Shown one piece after another: positions 27,901-42,400 of a stretch of DNA of 64,000 nucleotides (within the stretch, counting starts at the first letter, position 1; each line of letters starts with the position of its first letter). The notes beneath the pieces are model-generated. The model had not been told where the DNA came from. It saw only the letters and a list, made by a program, of their open reading frames with translations, and did no database searches. This stretch comes from Megaustenia siamemsis (taxonomy: Eukaryota; Mollusca; Gastropoda; Stylommatophora; Ariophantidae), in contig JAVIAB010000046.1 in the NCBI GenBank assembly GCA_032433765.1, positions 64,218,175 to 64,282,174 of the forward strand. Reading direction: 5' to 3'. Made by a program: the position numbers and the translations under genes.

Positions 27901-30394
27901 AGGGTGTTGAACTAAGACAAAAACTATAGCGTGTTGAACTAAGACAGAAACTAAAGGGTGTTGAACTAAGACAGAAACTATGAGGTGTTGAACTAAGACA
28001 GAAACTATGGGGTGTTGAACTAAGACAGAAACTATAGGGTGTTGAACTAAGACAGAAACTATGGGGTGATGAACTAAGACAGAAACTATAGGGTGTTGAA
28101 CTAAGACAGAAACTATAGGGTGTTGAACTAAGACAGAAACTATGGGGTGTTGAACTAAGACAGAAACTATGGGGTGCTGAACTAAGACTGAAACTATGGG
28201 GTGTTGAACTAAGACAGAAACTATAGGGTGTTGAACTAAGACAGAAACTATAGCGTGTTGAACTAAGACTGAAACTATGAGGTGTTGAACTAAAGCAGAA
28301 ACTATAGGGTGTTGAACTAAGACAGAAACTATGAGGTGTTGAATTAAGACAGAAACTATGGGGTGTTGAACTAAGGCAGAAACTATAGGGTGTTGAACTA
28401 AGACAGGAACTATGGTGTGTTGAACTAAGACAGAAACTATGTGGTGTTGAACTAAGGCAGAAACTATAGGGTGTTGAACTAAGACAGAAACTATGAGGTG
28501 TTGAACTAAGACAGAAACTATGGAGTGTTGAACTAAGACAGAAACTATAGGGTGTTGAACTAAGACAGAAACTATAGGGTGTTGAACTAAGACAGAAACT
28601 ATAGGGTGTTGAACTAAGATAGAAACTATAGGGTGTTGAACTAAGATAGAAACTATAGGGTGTTGAACTAAGACAGAATCTATAGGGTGTTGAACTAAGA
28701 CAGAAACTATAGGGTGTTGAACTAAGACATAAACTATAGGGTGTTGAACTAAGACATAAACTATGGGGTGTTGAACTAAGTGAGTGAATATGAGTGGATA
28801 TGGAGTGGTAAAGATCGAATCACCAACGAAATGCTCCTAAATCTGGGACAGAAAGCCAAGAGCCAGCTTCTATGGATAATAAATGCTAGCTGGAAGAGAG
28901 GTTATGTGCCGGCAATCTGGAAAGAAGCTATTATGGTGCCCATCCTCAAGCGTGGAAAAGACCCACTAGACCCAAGTAGCTATAAACCAATTAGCCTACT
29001 GAGCTGCCTGAGTAAACTCATGGAAAGGCTGGTTAACAGAAGACTTATGTGGCATTTGGAGACAAAACAACAAATCGTACCACAACAAAGTGGCTTCAGT
29101 CAGCACAGATCAACTGAAGACCTGGTCACCTACATTGCACAGGAAATAGAGGATGCTCTACAAGAAAAGAAACACACACTGGCAGTGTGGGTCGACATGG
29201 AGAAGGCTTTTGATAGGGTTTGGCGAGAGGGTTTAAAGAACAAGCTTGTTAGACTTGGCATCCAGGGTCGTTTATTCAGTTGGGTCTCTCAATACCTTCA
29301 GGATAGAACGGCCAGAGTACAAGTTCAAGGTCAACTAAGTAAGAAGGTCACAATCGAATCGAACAAGGTGTCCCACAAGGCGGAGTCTTGTCCCCAACAC
29401 TCTTTTTAATTTTCATAAGTGACATCGTAATGGACATTCCACCCAGAATACACTCAGCAATATACGCATATGATCTGGCGTTATGGGCTCGCGAGGAAAG
29501 TATGTCGGCTTGTTTCTATTGTCAAAAATGGATTGCATAGTATCTTCCTCATTTTTTGGAGAGCTGCTTTTGCTTGAGCCATTCTGCATCTCACCTCTTT
29601 TGTACATCTTCTGTCTGAGGCTAACAAAGTTTCCAAATATTTAAATTCATTTACCTGTTTTAATATTGTTCCACTTGTCTTTATTTTGCTCTGAGGTGAT
29701 GTCTTTTTCTTTGTTGTTACCATTACCTCTGTTTATTTTTTTTTGCACTGGCTACTCAACACAAAAATAACATGCACAATAAATTGGTGATTCTGACTGA
29801 AGCTCTGTCAGTACTATCAGCTCCAAAAAGCCCCAAGAACAATGAACTAGATGACTTGAGAACAACCCTGGACCAACTATGCAATAACTTCCAGAGAGTA
29901 GTCATTCAATGGATACCATCACACTGTAATATACACGGGAACGAACGCACAGACAAATTAGCTAAAGAGGGAGGGAGATTACCACAAGAGAACCATCCGC
30001 TCAGTTATGATGAAGCCAAATCCATCCTCAAAGGCCAGTACCATGAAAAATGGAAACGAGAACACCCAAAGCATAACGAGAGTGATGGATACCATCAACT
30101 ATCAAGGAGGGATCAAGTCATCATACTTCGCCTACGCACTGGCCACGATAGAATGAGAAATCACATGTTCACCAAATTCAAAATAGGTACAACCAGCCTA
30201 TGCCACTGTACACTGGACAATATGACAACAAAACATGTTCTACATGATTGCCCCCAGTACACAGACCTGAGAAGGGCAATGTGGTCCACGCCCACCTCCC
30301 TGGAAGAGAAACTATATGGGGCAATCGAATCGCTTAAACAGACAGCTGACTTCATGAGAGAGTCTGGAATCCTACTCTGATTGAGTCTTGATCG

Positions 30395-30426
<32 letters not shown>

Positions 30427-33400
30427 ATGAGGAATTCCTGACTACAATGAAACTGGTAGAATAGGAGAACCCGTATGATGAAATCTGAGGTACGATGTAG
30501 ATGCCACAATGGGCAGGTGAAGGTAACTATAGGAGAACCCGTATGATGAAATCTGAGTTACGATGTAGATGCCACAATGGGCAGGTGAAGGTAACTATAG
30601 GAGAACCCGTATGATGAAATCTGAGGTACGATGTAGATGCCACAATGGGCAGGTGAAGGTAACTATAGGAGAACCCGTATGATGAAATCTGAGGTACGAT
30701 GTAGATGCCACAATTGGCAGATGAAGGTAACTATAGGAGAACCCGTATGATGAAATCTGAGGTACGATGTAGATGCCACAATTGGCAGGTGAAGGTAACT
30801 ATAGGAGAACCCGTATGATGAAATCTGAGGTACGATGTAGATGCCACAATGGGCAGGTGAAGGTAACTATAGGAGAACCCGTATGATGAAATCTGAGGTA
30901 CGATGTAGATGCCACAATTGGCAGATGAAGGTAACTATAGGAGAACCCGTATGATGAAATCTGAGGTACGATGTAGATGCCACAATTGGCAGGTGAAGGT
31001 AACTATAGGAGAACCCGTATGATGAAATCTGAGGTACGATGTAGATGCCACAATTGGCAGGTGAAGGTAACTATAGGAGAACCCGTATGATGAAATCTGA
31101 GGTACGATGTAGATGCCACAATGGGCAGGTGAAGGTAACTATAGGAGAACCCGTATGATGAAATCTGATGTAACGGGTCGAAGTCTAACAATATAAGGCA
31201 ACGAAATTCGTCCAGGCTCACCCACATTGTTTATCCCCGGATAAAACTGTCAGTCTCGATACGCTTGTTATCACCGCTGGTTGTTATCGACTCGCTTATC
31301 GACACACACATATCAGGCATAATCTTCCAGCCCGCCATTTTGTTGGTCATAAACCTCGACCTTGAAGTTTGCCGATACTGGCAGCGATTTATCAACGATT
31401 ATCAACATGTGGCGGGACAAACACAACAGTCCGTATCGGTGCTGACATCTGGCGGAGATCAAGGGGTACGTGGGGGGAGTGGTCCCTGATCAACATCAGT
31501 CCTACACGTTATCTACATCACTTGTATGTTTACAGAGGTTCTCAAATTGTGCACGATATACATATGGAGTCATGCGCCCACTTTGTCATGAAACATTTCG
31601 TTTTGTATAAAAATACACATGAAATGATTTTAAGCAGCTAAACTTGTAGAGAGACGAGACTATATACGATGTTTCGGTAAAAGTCTTCATCAGGTACAAG
31701 ACATTAAACATTAATACAAAAACAAATACGAATGGCGAGTACCAATATCAAAATGGCGGAAATGGAAGAGTGGCCAGGATATATGTGTCTACTGGTTACA
31801 TGATAAATAGTCTATAGGGCAGGTTGGATTTCGAAGGCCAAAGATAAATCAAACACATTAGGGTCTACTGAGCATGAATGATAGGACGAGTTCTATAGGG
31901 AAGGAGGGACGAGAGAAAACAGGGGTGGGAAGGGGAAGAGAGACAGAAGATAACGCAGCGAGGAATAAAGATAGTGCACAGGAGAAGAGGAGGCCAGTGG
32001 TTAAAGAAAAAAATTAAACCTCTGGTATGGAGAGTAGCAAAACGGGTTATGAGTCGGTTCTCCAAAGCGAACAGATTGTGGGTATCCGGGAAGACAGACT
32101 CGTCATCAGCAGTCTGGAAGTTCACAGAGGTATGGTGGCCTGGAGGAGACCATTACATCACCTGTAAAGTTTGAGACCTTTTCCAAATACCATAATGAAC
32201 AATCAGCGACTGAAGTTGTGACATGTAGGACCGAGTAGTGTGCAGAGAGATGGTCGCATACACCAACCGACATGGCACCTGATGATGACATTTATGAAAT
32301 CGAAGTTAAAACCCATCAGTAAGTTGTTCAGTCAGCGTGAATGTCTCCACCAGTTTCTGGGAGCGCGTTCCAGACTGCTTCGGCGGAATGAAAAGTTCAC
32401 GACCAAAAACTGAAAAACACGTCCCCATAAACTGGCAAGTATGACACATGATGATGGTAAAACTGTCAAGTATGGCACATGATGATGGTAAAACTGTCAG
32501 GTATGGCACATGATGATGGTAAAACTGTCAAGTATGGCACATGATGATGGTAAAACTGTCAGGTATGGCACATGATGATGGTAAAACTGTCAAGTATGGC
32601 ATATGATGATGGTAAAACTGTCAAGTATGGCACATGATGATGGTAAAACTGTCAAGTATGGCACATGATGATGGTAAAACTGTCAAGTATGGCACATGAT
32701 GATGGTAAAACTGTCAAGTATGGCACATGATGATGGTAAAACTGTCAAGTATGGCACATGATGATGGTAAAACTGTCAAGTATGGCACATGATGATGGTA
32801 AAACTGTCAAGTATGGCACATGATGATGGTAAAACTGTCAAGTATGGCACATGATGATGGTAAAACTGTGAGGTATGGCACATGATGATGGTAAAACTGT
32901 CAAGTATGGCACATGATGATGGTAAAACTGTCAAGTATGGCACATGATGATGGTAAAACTGTCAAGTATGGCACATGATGATGGTAAAACTGTCAAGTAT
33001 GGCACATGATGATGGTAAAACTGTCAAGTATGGCACATGATGATGGTAAATCTGTCAAGCATGGCACATGATGATGGTAAAACTGTGAGGTATGGCACAT
33101 GATGATGGTAAAACTGTCAAGTATGGCACATGATGATGGTAAAACTGTCAAGTATGGCACATGATGATGGTAAAACTGTCAAGTATGGCACATGATGATG
33201 GTAAAACTGTCAAGTATGGCACATGATGATGGCAAAACTGTCAAGTAAGGCACATGATGATGGTAAAACTGTCATGTATGGCACATGATGATGGCAAAAC
33301 TGTCAAGTATGGCACATGATGATGGCAAAACTGTCAGGTATGGCACATGATAATGGTAAAACTGTCAAGTATGGCACATGATGATGGTAAAACTGTCAAG

Positions 33401-36400
33401 TATGGCACATGATGATGGTAAAACTGTCAAGTATGGCACATGATGATGGTAAAACTGTGAGGTATGGCACATGATGATGGTAAAACTGTCAAGTATGGCA
33501 CATGATGATGGTAAAACTGTCAGGTATGGCACATGATGATGGTAAAACTGTCAAGCATGGCACATGATGATGGTAAAACTGTCAAGTATGGCACATGATG
33601 ATGGTAAAACTGTCAAGTATGGCACATGATGATGGTAAAACTGTCAAGTATGGCACATGATGATGGTAAAACTGTCAAGTATGGCACATGATGATGGTAA
33701 AACTGTCAAGTATGGCACATGATGATGGTAAAACTGTCAAGTATGGCACATGATGATGGTAAAACTGTGAGGTATGGCACATGATGATGGTAAAACTGTG
33801 AGGTATGGCACATGATGATGGTAAAACTGTGAGGTATGGCACATGATGATGGTAAAACTGTCAAGTATGGCACATGATGATGGTAAAACTGTCAAGTATG
33901 GCACATGATGATGGTAAAACTGTCAAGTATGGCACATGATGATGGTAAAACTGTCAAGTATGGCACATGATGATGGTAACACTGTGAGGTATGGCACATG
34001 ATGATGGTAACACTGTCAAGTATGGCACATGATGATGGTAACACTGTCAAGTAGGGCACATGATGATGGTAAAACTGTCAATTATGGCACATGATGATGG
34101 TAAAACTGTCAAGTATGGCACATGATGATGGTAACACTGTCAAGTATGGGAGGGAGATATAATTTCCTATCTTTGAATCTTCTGTTGGCCTCTGCTGCTG
34201 TTATGTTTCTCAATGTTTCTAATATTTCGTGAATCCATCTTTTTCGAGGTCGGCCCTTGCATGTGGTGTTCTCAAAACGTTTATTGAGGGCTCGTTATGT
34301 TGTGCTTTGATAACTCTGTCTTGTCACGTGGCTAAACAGTTTTATTTGTTGTTTCTTTATATATAATATTAGATTGGGGAAGGGGGCTATTCCAAGCTTT
34401 TTTCTCAGTTCTTCATTTCTGATCTTATCTCTCAGACTGTTTCCTGTCATTCGTCTATAAATGTTATATGTTATATGTTATATACAAATGTTATAACACA
34501 TTTCATCTCTGTAGAGGTTATTTTTCTTATTGTTCTTGCATCTAGGGTCCAGGTCTGGCATTGGTAGCACAACGTTGGGATGAAGATTGTATTGTAGAGT
34601 GCCCGTTTTACCTCCAGAGTTATTTCCTTGTTGGACAATAGTGGTGATAACTGTCCGATGATTTGACAAGCTTTGTTGCATCTTGATTCTATCTCTGCTG
34701 TTTGAGAATTATCGTTTGTCATTAGACTTCCTAGGTATTTGAATTCCTCTACTTGTTTTAGTTGTCTGCCTTCTATAGTTATGTTGATGTTCTGTTTATT
34801 TTTGGCGACATTCATGACTTCTGTTTTGTTGATGTTGATTTTCATGTTGTATTAAGTGCCTGTGCCGTTGAGTTTGTTTAAGTGTTCTTGTAGGTCTTCT
34901 ATTGTTTCATGTATTAGTGCCTGATCGTCTGTAAATAAAAGCTCGTTGATCTCCTCTGTCTCTGATGGGTTGGCTAGCTTGCATATGTGGTCCATGTATG
35001 TAATAAACAGTAGGGGGATAGTACACACCCCTGTCTTACACCTGATCTAACTTCGAAGTGGTCTGTGTAGCCTGCTGCTGTTCTGACCCTGCAGCTGCTG
35101 TTGATGTAGACACTTTTAATGAGGTTGGTTAGATGTTGGCTTACTCCGTATGTTGTTAGTATCTCCCACAGTTGTTCTCTGTTTACTCTGTCGAACGTTT
35201 TTTCCTGGTCAATGAAGGCTATGTATAAGTTTTGATTGTGTTCTGTCGTTTCTTCTGCAAGCTGTTTTAATGTGAATAGAGCGTCAGTACATCCTCTGTT
35301 TTTTTCAGAACCCAATTTGAGAATCGCTTAACTGTAGTTCTATTATTGGTCTCAGCCTTTTTTCCAAGATTTTGGCTTATAGCTTTCCCACATGGCTGAG
35401 AAGAGATATACCTCTATATCGATTGCAGTCTCTTTTGCTACCTTTCTTTTTCCATATTTATACGGTGATTGGCTGGTTCTTGTTGTTGGTGCCATGCTGC
35501 ATTAAATATTCTGTGCAGCCATGTCACTCCTGTTTCTCCTGCTGCTGCTATTATTTTTATTGGTATGGTATCTATCCCCGGTGCTTTATTTCTTGGTGCA
35601 TATTTGATTACTTCTTCGATGTCCTCTTTCATGATGTTGGGTTCAGTTGTTGTGCATTCTTGCATGGTTTTTGTTGTCTTGTTGGTAGTTGGTGCCATGT
35701 TTAACAGGGCTTCAAAGAAGATTGTGTATGTCTGTCTGTCCTGCTCTATGTTTCACAAGTGCCCTAGTCACATATTACATAACTCTTCATACAAAAGCCA
35801 CATACACGTCTCGTAAAAGCCTTCATACAAACACCCCATCTGTGTGACGTAACCATCACAGCATTATCACGTGCCACCGAGAACTCCGTCTGAAGTGTTG
35901 CCTTATGTTGCAGGGGCGGTCAGTCTGACCTGCTACTGGTGTAGCGGGGTGGACAATGACCGGATGTGTCAGACCAGGCCGCGTGACGTCCTTTCATATC
36001 CGGCAGCCATTAACTGCAGCACCAAGTATTGCTTGTCCACCAAGGTCATGGACTCTGGTAGGTTCTAACTGTTTTTGTTGTAGCCTGCAGGTTTGTTGTT
36101 TATTTGGTGTTTCTTTGTTTGTTCTCTGTTTATTTTTTGTTGATTGTTTTTGTGTAATTCGTTTTTTTGATTGTTGTTTGTTTGCTACTTCTTTGTTTGT
36201 GTGTTTGTTGTTTATCCTGTAGTTTGTTTGATGTATGTTGTTTGTTGTCAAGATAGACTCAAGTGTGAGAGTTGTAGTAGTCAAGTTAGTGAGAGTTGTA
36301 GTAGTCATGTTAGTGAGAGTTGTAGTAGTCAAGTTAGTGAGAGCTGTAGTAGTCAAGTTAATGAGAGTTGTAGTAGTCATGTTAGTGAGAGTTGTAATAG

Positions 36401-39400
36401 TCAAGTTAATGAGAGTTGTAGTAGTCATGTTAGTGAGAATTGTAGTAGTCATGTTAGTGAGAGTTGTAGTAGTCAAGTTAGTGAGAGTTGTAGTAGTCAA
36501 GTTAGTGAGAGTTGTAGTAGTCATGTTAGTGAGAATTGTAGTAGTCATGTTAGTGAGAGTTGTAGTAGTCAAGTTAGTGAGAGTTGTAGTAGTCAAGTTA
36601 GTGAGAGTTGTAGTAGTCATGTTAGTGAGAGTTGTAGTAGTCAAGTTAGTGAGAGTTGTAGTAGTCAAGTTAATGAGAGTTGTAGTAGTCATGTTAATGA
36701 GAGTTGTAATAGTCATGTTAATGAGAGTTGTAGTAGTCAAGTTAGTGAGAGTTGTAGTAGTCATGTTAATGAGAGTTGTAGTAGTCAAGTTAATGAGAAC
36801 TGTTGTAGTAGTCATGTTAATGAGAGTTGTAGTAGTCATGTTAATGAGAATGGTAGTAGTCATGTTAATGAGAGTTGTAGTAAAGTTAGTGAGAGTTGTA
36901 GTAGTCATGTTAATGAGAGTTGTAGTAGTCAAGTTAATGAGAGTTGTAGTAGTCATGTTAGTGAGAGTTGTAGTAGTCATGTTAATGAGAGTTGTAGTAG
37001 TCAAGTTAATGAGAGTTGTAGTAGTGTGGTTAGATTTATTTGTGTGTTGTCGTGTGTTGTCGTGTGTCTATGATGTTTATATCGTGGGTCTATGATGTTT
37101 ATATCGTGGGTCTATGATGTTTGTATCGTGTGTCTATGATGTTTGTATCGTGGGTCTATGATGTTTATATCGTGGGTCTATGATGTTTATATCGTGGGTC
37201 TGTGATGTTTATATCGTGGGTCTATGATGTTTATATCGTGGGTCTATGATGTTTATATCGTGGGTCTATGATGTTTGTATCGTGGGTCTATGATGTTTAT
37301 ATCGTGGGTCTATGATGTTTGTATCGTGGGTCTATGATGTTTATATCGTGGGTCTACTACATTTATATCGTTGTTCTATGATGTTTATATCGTGGGTCTA
37401 TGATGTTTATATCGTGGGTCTACTACATTTATATCGTTGTTCTATGATGTTTATATCGTGGGTCTATGATGTTTATATCGTGGGTCTATGATGTTTATAT
37501 CGTGGGTCTACTACATTTATATCGTTGTTCTATGATGTTTGTATCGTGGGTCTATGATGTTTGTATCGTGGGTCTATGATGTTTGTATCGTGGGTCTATG
37601 ATGTTTGTATCGTGGGTATATGATGTTTGTATCGTGGATCTATGATGTTTGTATCGTGGGTCTACTACATTTATATCGTGGGTCTATGATGTTTGTATCG
37701 TGGGTCTATGATGTTTGTATCGTGGGTCTATGATGTTTGTATCGTGGGTCTATGATGTTTGTATCGTGGGTCTATGATGTTTATATCGTGGGTCTATGAT
37801 GTTTGTATGGTGGGTCTATGATGTTTATATCGTGGGTCTACTACATTTATATCGTTGTTCTATGATGTTTGTATCGTGGGTCTATGATGTTTATATCGTG
37901 GGTCTATGATGTTTATATCGAGGGTGTATGATGTTTATATCGTGGGTCTATGATGTTTATATCGTGGGTCTACTACATTTATATCGTTGTTCTATGATGT
38001 TTGTATCGTGGGCCTATGATGTTTGTATCGTGGGTCTATGATTTTTGTATCGTGGGTCTATGATGTTTGTATCGTGGGTCTATGATGTTTGTATCGTAGG
38101 TCTATGATGTTTATATCGTGGGTCTACTACATTTATATCGTGGGTCTATGATGTTTGTATCGTGGGTCTATGATCTTTGTATCGTGGGTCTATGATGTTT
38201 GTATCGTGGGTCTATGATGTTTGTATCGTGGGTCTATGATTTTTGTATCGTGGATCTATGATGTTTATATCGTGGGTCTATGATGTTTGTATCGTGGGTC
38301 TATGGTGCTTATATCGTGGGTCTATGATGTTTATATCGTGGGTCTATGATGTTTGTATCGTGGGTCTATGATGTTTATATCGTGGGTCTACTACATTTAT
38401 ATCGTTGGTCTATGATGTTTGTATCGTGGGTCTATGATGTTTATATCGTGGGTCTATGATATTTATATCGTGGGTCTATGATGTTTGTTTCGTGGGTCTA
38501 TGATGTTTATATCGCGAGTCTACTACATTTATATCGTTGTTCTATGATGTTTGTATCGTGGGTCTATGATGTTTGTATCGTGGGTCTATGATGTTTGTAT
38601 CGTAGGTCTATGATGTTTATATCGTGGGTCTACTACATTTATATCGTGGGTTTATGATGTTTGTATCGTGGGTCTATGATCTTTGTATCGTGGGTCTATG
38701 ATGTTTGTATCGTGGGTCTATGATGTTTGTATCGTGGGTCTATGATTTTTGTATCGTGGATCTATGATGTTTATATCGTGGGTCTATGATGTTTGTATCG
38801 TGGGTCTATGGTGCTTATATCGTGGGTCTATGATGTTTATATCGTGGGTCTATGATGTTTGTATCGTGGGTCTATGATGTTTATATCGTGGGTCTACTAC
38901 ATTTATATCGTTGGTCTATGATGTTTGTATCGTGGGTCTATGATGTTTATATCGTGGGTCTATGATATTTATATCGTGGGTCTATGATGTTTATATCGTG
39001 GGTCTATGATGTTTATATCGTGGGTCTATGATGTTTATATCGTGTGTCTATGATGTTTATATCGTGGGTCTATGATATTTATATCGTGGGTCTACTACAT
39101 TTATATCGTTGGTCTATGATGTTTGTATCGTGTGTCTATGATGTTTATATCGTGGGTCTACTACATTTATATCGTTGTTCTATGATGTTTGTATCGTGGG
39201 TCTATGATGTTTATATCGTGGGTCTACTACATTTATATCGTTGTTCTATGATGTTTGTATCGTGGGTCTATGATGTTTATATCGTGGGTCTACTACATTT
39301 ATATAGTTGTTCTATGATGTTTGTATCGTGGGTCTATGATGTTTATATCGTGGGTCTACTACATTTATATAGTTGTTCTATGATGTTTGTATCGATGGTC

Positions 39401-42400
39401 TATGGTGTTTATATCGCGAGTCTACTACATTTATATCGTTGGTCTATGATGTTTATATCGCGAGTCTATTATATTTATATCGTCGTTCTATGATGTTTGT
39501 ATCGTGGGTCTATGATGTTTGTAACGTGGGTCTATGATGTTTATATTGCGGATCTATGATTCTTGTATTGTGTTTGAATCGTGGGTCCAGGATATTTTGT
39601 ATCGTTGGTCTATTATGTTTATATTGTGGGTCTTTGATGTTTGTATCGTGGGTCTATGATGTTTATATCGTGGGTCTATGATGTTTGTATCGGGGGTCTT
39701 TGATGTTTGTATCGTGGGTCTATGATGTTTATATCGTGGGTCTTTGATGTTTGTATCGTGGGTCTATGATGTTTATATCGTGGGTCTATGATGTTTGTAT
39801 CGTGGGTCTTTGATGTTTGTATCGTGGGTCTATGATGTTTATATCGTGGGTCTTTGATGTTTCTATTGTGGAACTATGATGTTTATATCGCGAGTCTACT
39901 ACATTTATATCGTTGTTCTATGATGTTTGTATCGTGGGTCTATGATGTTTATATCGCGAGTCTACTACATTTATATCGTTGTTCTATGATGTTTGTATCG
40001 TGGGTCTATGATGTTTATATCGCGAGTCTATTACATTTATATCGTTGTTCTATGATGTTTGTATCGTGGGTCTATGATGTTTGTATCGTTGGTCTATGAT
40101 GTTTGTATCGTGGGTCTATGATGTTTATATCGCGAGTCTATTACATTTATATCGTTGTTCTATGATGTTTGTATCGTGGGTCTATGATGTTTATATCGTG
40201 GGTCTATGATGTTAATATCATGGGTCTATGATGTTTATCTCGTGGGTCTATGATGTTTATATCTTGGGTCTATGATGTTTTTATTGCGGGTCTATGATGT
40301 TTGTATCGTGGGGCTATAGATGTTTATATTGCGGGTCTATGGTGTTTGTATCGTTGGGCTAAGATGTTTATATCTTGGGTCTATGATTCTTGTATTGTGG
40401 GTCTATTGTGTTTGAATCGTGGGTCCAGAATGTTTTGTATCATGGGTCTATTATGTTTATATCATGGGTCTTTGATGTTTGTATCGTTGGTCTATGATGT
40501 TTATATCGTGGGTCTATGTCTATTATGTTTATATCGTGGATCTATTATGTTTATTTAGTGGGTCTATGATGTTTATATCGTGTGTCTATGATGTTTATAT
40601 CGTGGGTCTATGATGTTTGTATCGTTGGTCTATGATGTTTGTATCGTATGTCTATGATGTTTGTGTCGTTTGTCTGTGATTTTTGTATAGTGGGTCTGAG
40701 ATGTTTGTATCTTGTATCTGAAATGTTTGCATCTTATGTCTGTGACGTTTGTATCGTGAGTCCGTAATGTTTGTATCGTGGGTCTGTGATGTTTGTATAA
40801 TGGGTATGAGATGTTTGTATCATGGGTGTGAGATGTTTGTATCTTGGGTCTGAGATGTTTGTATCATGGGTCTGAGATGTTTGTATCATGGGTCTGAGAT
40901 GTTTGTATCATGGGTCTGAGATGTTTGTATCATTTAGTGAGTGTGAGATGTTTTATTGTCGCGAGTCATCCGCAGACATCGCCGTGACTCATCTCCTCTC
41001 TGTTTCAGTGACGGGAGCAGTCCGCTCGTTTGCCAGACTCTGCGACAACATCCCACGTGGCAACGTCTGCGTCAGAGACCACCATCTCATCACGTGCTTC
41101 CAGACATGCGCACAGGACCTCTGTAACACCGGAAATCCCGACCCATCCTATTTACCTACGCATGCGTACTCAGCTGCATTTTTGGGCCTCCCAAATGTAC
41201 TGAACAGAGAAGTCATGTCTCCCAAACCTCTACAGGCTGAGCAGAGAAAGGTAGATCGGAGACAGGTGGAGCAGAGACAGTTGAATCATGGACATTATGG
41301 GCATGCCAACCAGAAACATGGACAGAAAGAAGTGGGACAAAGACAAACTGAATTTAGACAAGTTGATCATAGACAATCTAACCAGAGTCAGACTGACCAG
41401 AGCCCGGCCGATCAGAGACAGCCATACCATAGACAGACTAAACATAGACTTGCCATTCAGAGACAAAATAACGAGAATCAGGCCGTTCAGAGACAGACAG
41501 ACTATGTTCAATCCTACCATAGACATGCATATCATAGACGGGCTGATGAGAAGCAGATCGATCATAGACAGAAAGATCATAGACAGACTGACGAGAAGAC
41601 GACCCATCAAAGACAGACCAATCATAGACAGACTGACGAAAAACAGACTGATCAGAGAAAGTCCCACAATATACAGACTAACAAAAAGCAGACTGATCAG
41701 AGAAAGTCACAAAATCGACATGCCAATCATAGACAGACTGACGAGAATGTGACCGGTCAGAGACAGTCCGACCATAGACATGCTGATCACATTGATGGGA
41801 AACAGGCCGAACTGACACAGATCGGTCAGAGACAGTCCGATAACTTACAGACCAGTCATAGACAGACCAGTGGTAGACAGACTGATGAGAAACAAACCGG
41901 TCAGAGACAGACAGGTCAGAGACGGTCCAAACTGAGGAGAACGGGACAGAGACACATACAACATAGACCCGCCATCCACGTGACTGGCAGGTCACGACCG
42001 CAGATCGACAGAACACAGGAAGCTGTCAGTGATCACCTAACTTCTCCACACGTCAGTCTCGATGTTTGTACCGCCACGAGTTGGTGGAGACTGGCGGGCA
42101 ACAAGACAGGACATGACCTGAAACCTCAGCAATCCTACATCCGACATGGCGACATGGTGACGCGGGGAAACATGGCCGATCAAGATGTAAGTCATTCTGA
42201 CATGGAAGCTCCTAGTTCCGGTAAAATCAACGGGAGAAGTCAATCTGAAGGTTTTAATAGGGACCGTACATCCGACGAGCACAGGGTCGAGGGCTTGTGG
42301 CGGCGAGGGACTAGCGAGAGGAAAGCTGACGGTTTGGAGAGTAGTGAAGATGTGGATATTAGGGATGTGGTAGGTGAAAATGTGGAAAGGATTGAAGATG

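Noticed and set aside
41009..41160. Reading the three-finger domain as a venom-type toxin
   Set aside because: The LU pattern with signal peptide, phase-1 introns, a huge stalk and a GPI signal fits a Ly6/uPAR surface protein. Nothing points to a secreted toxin.
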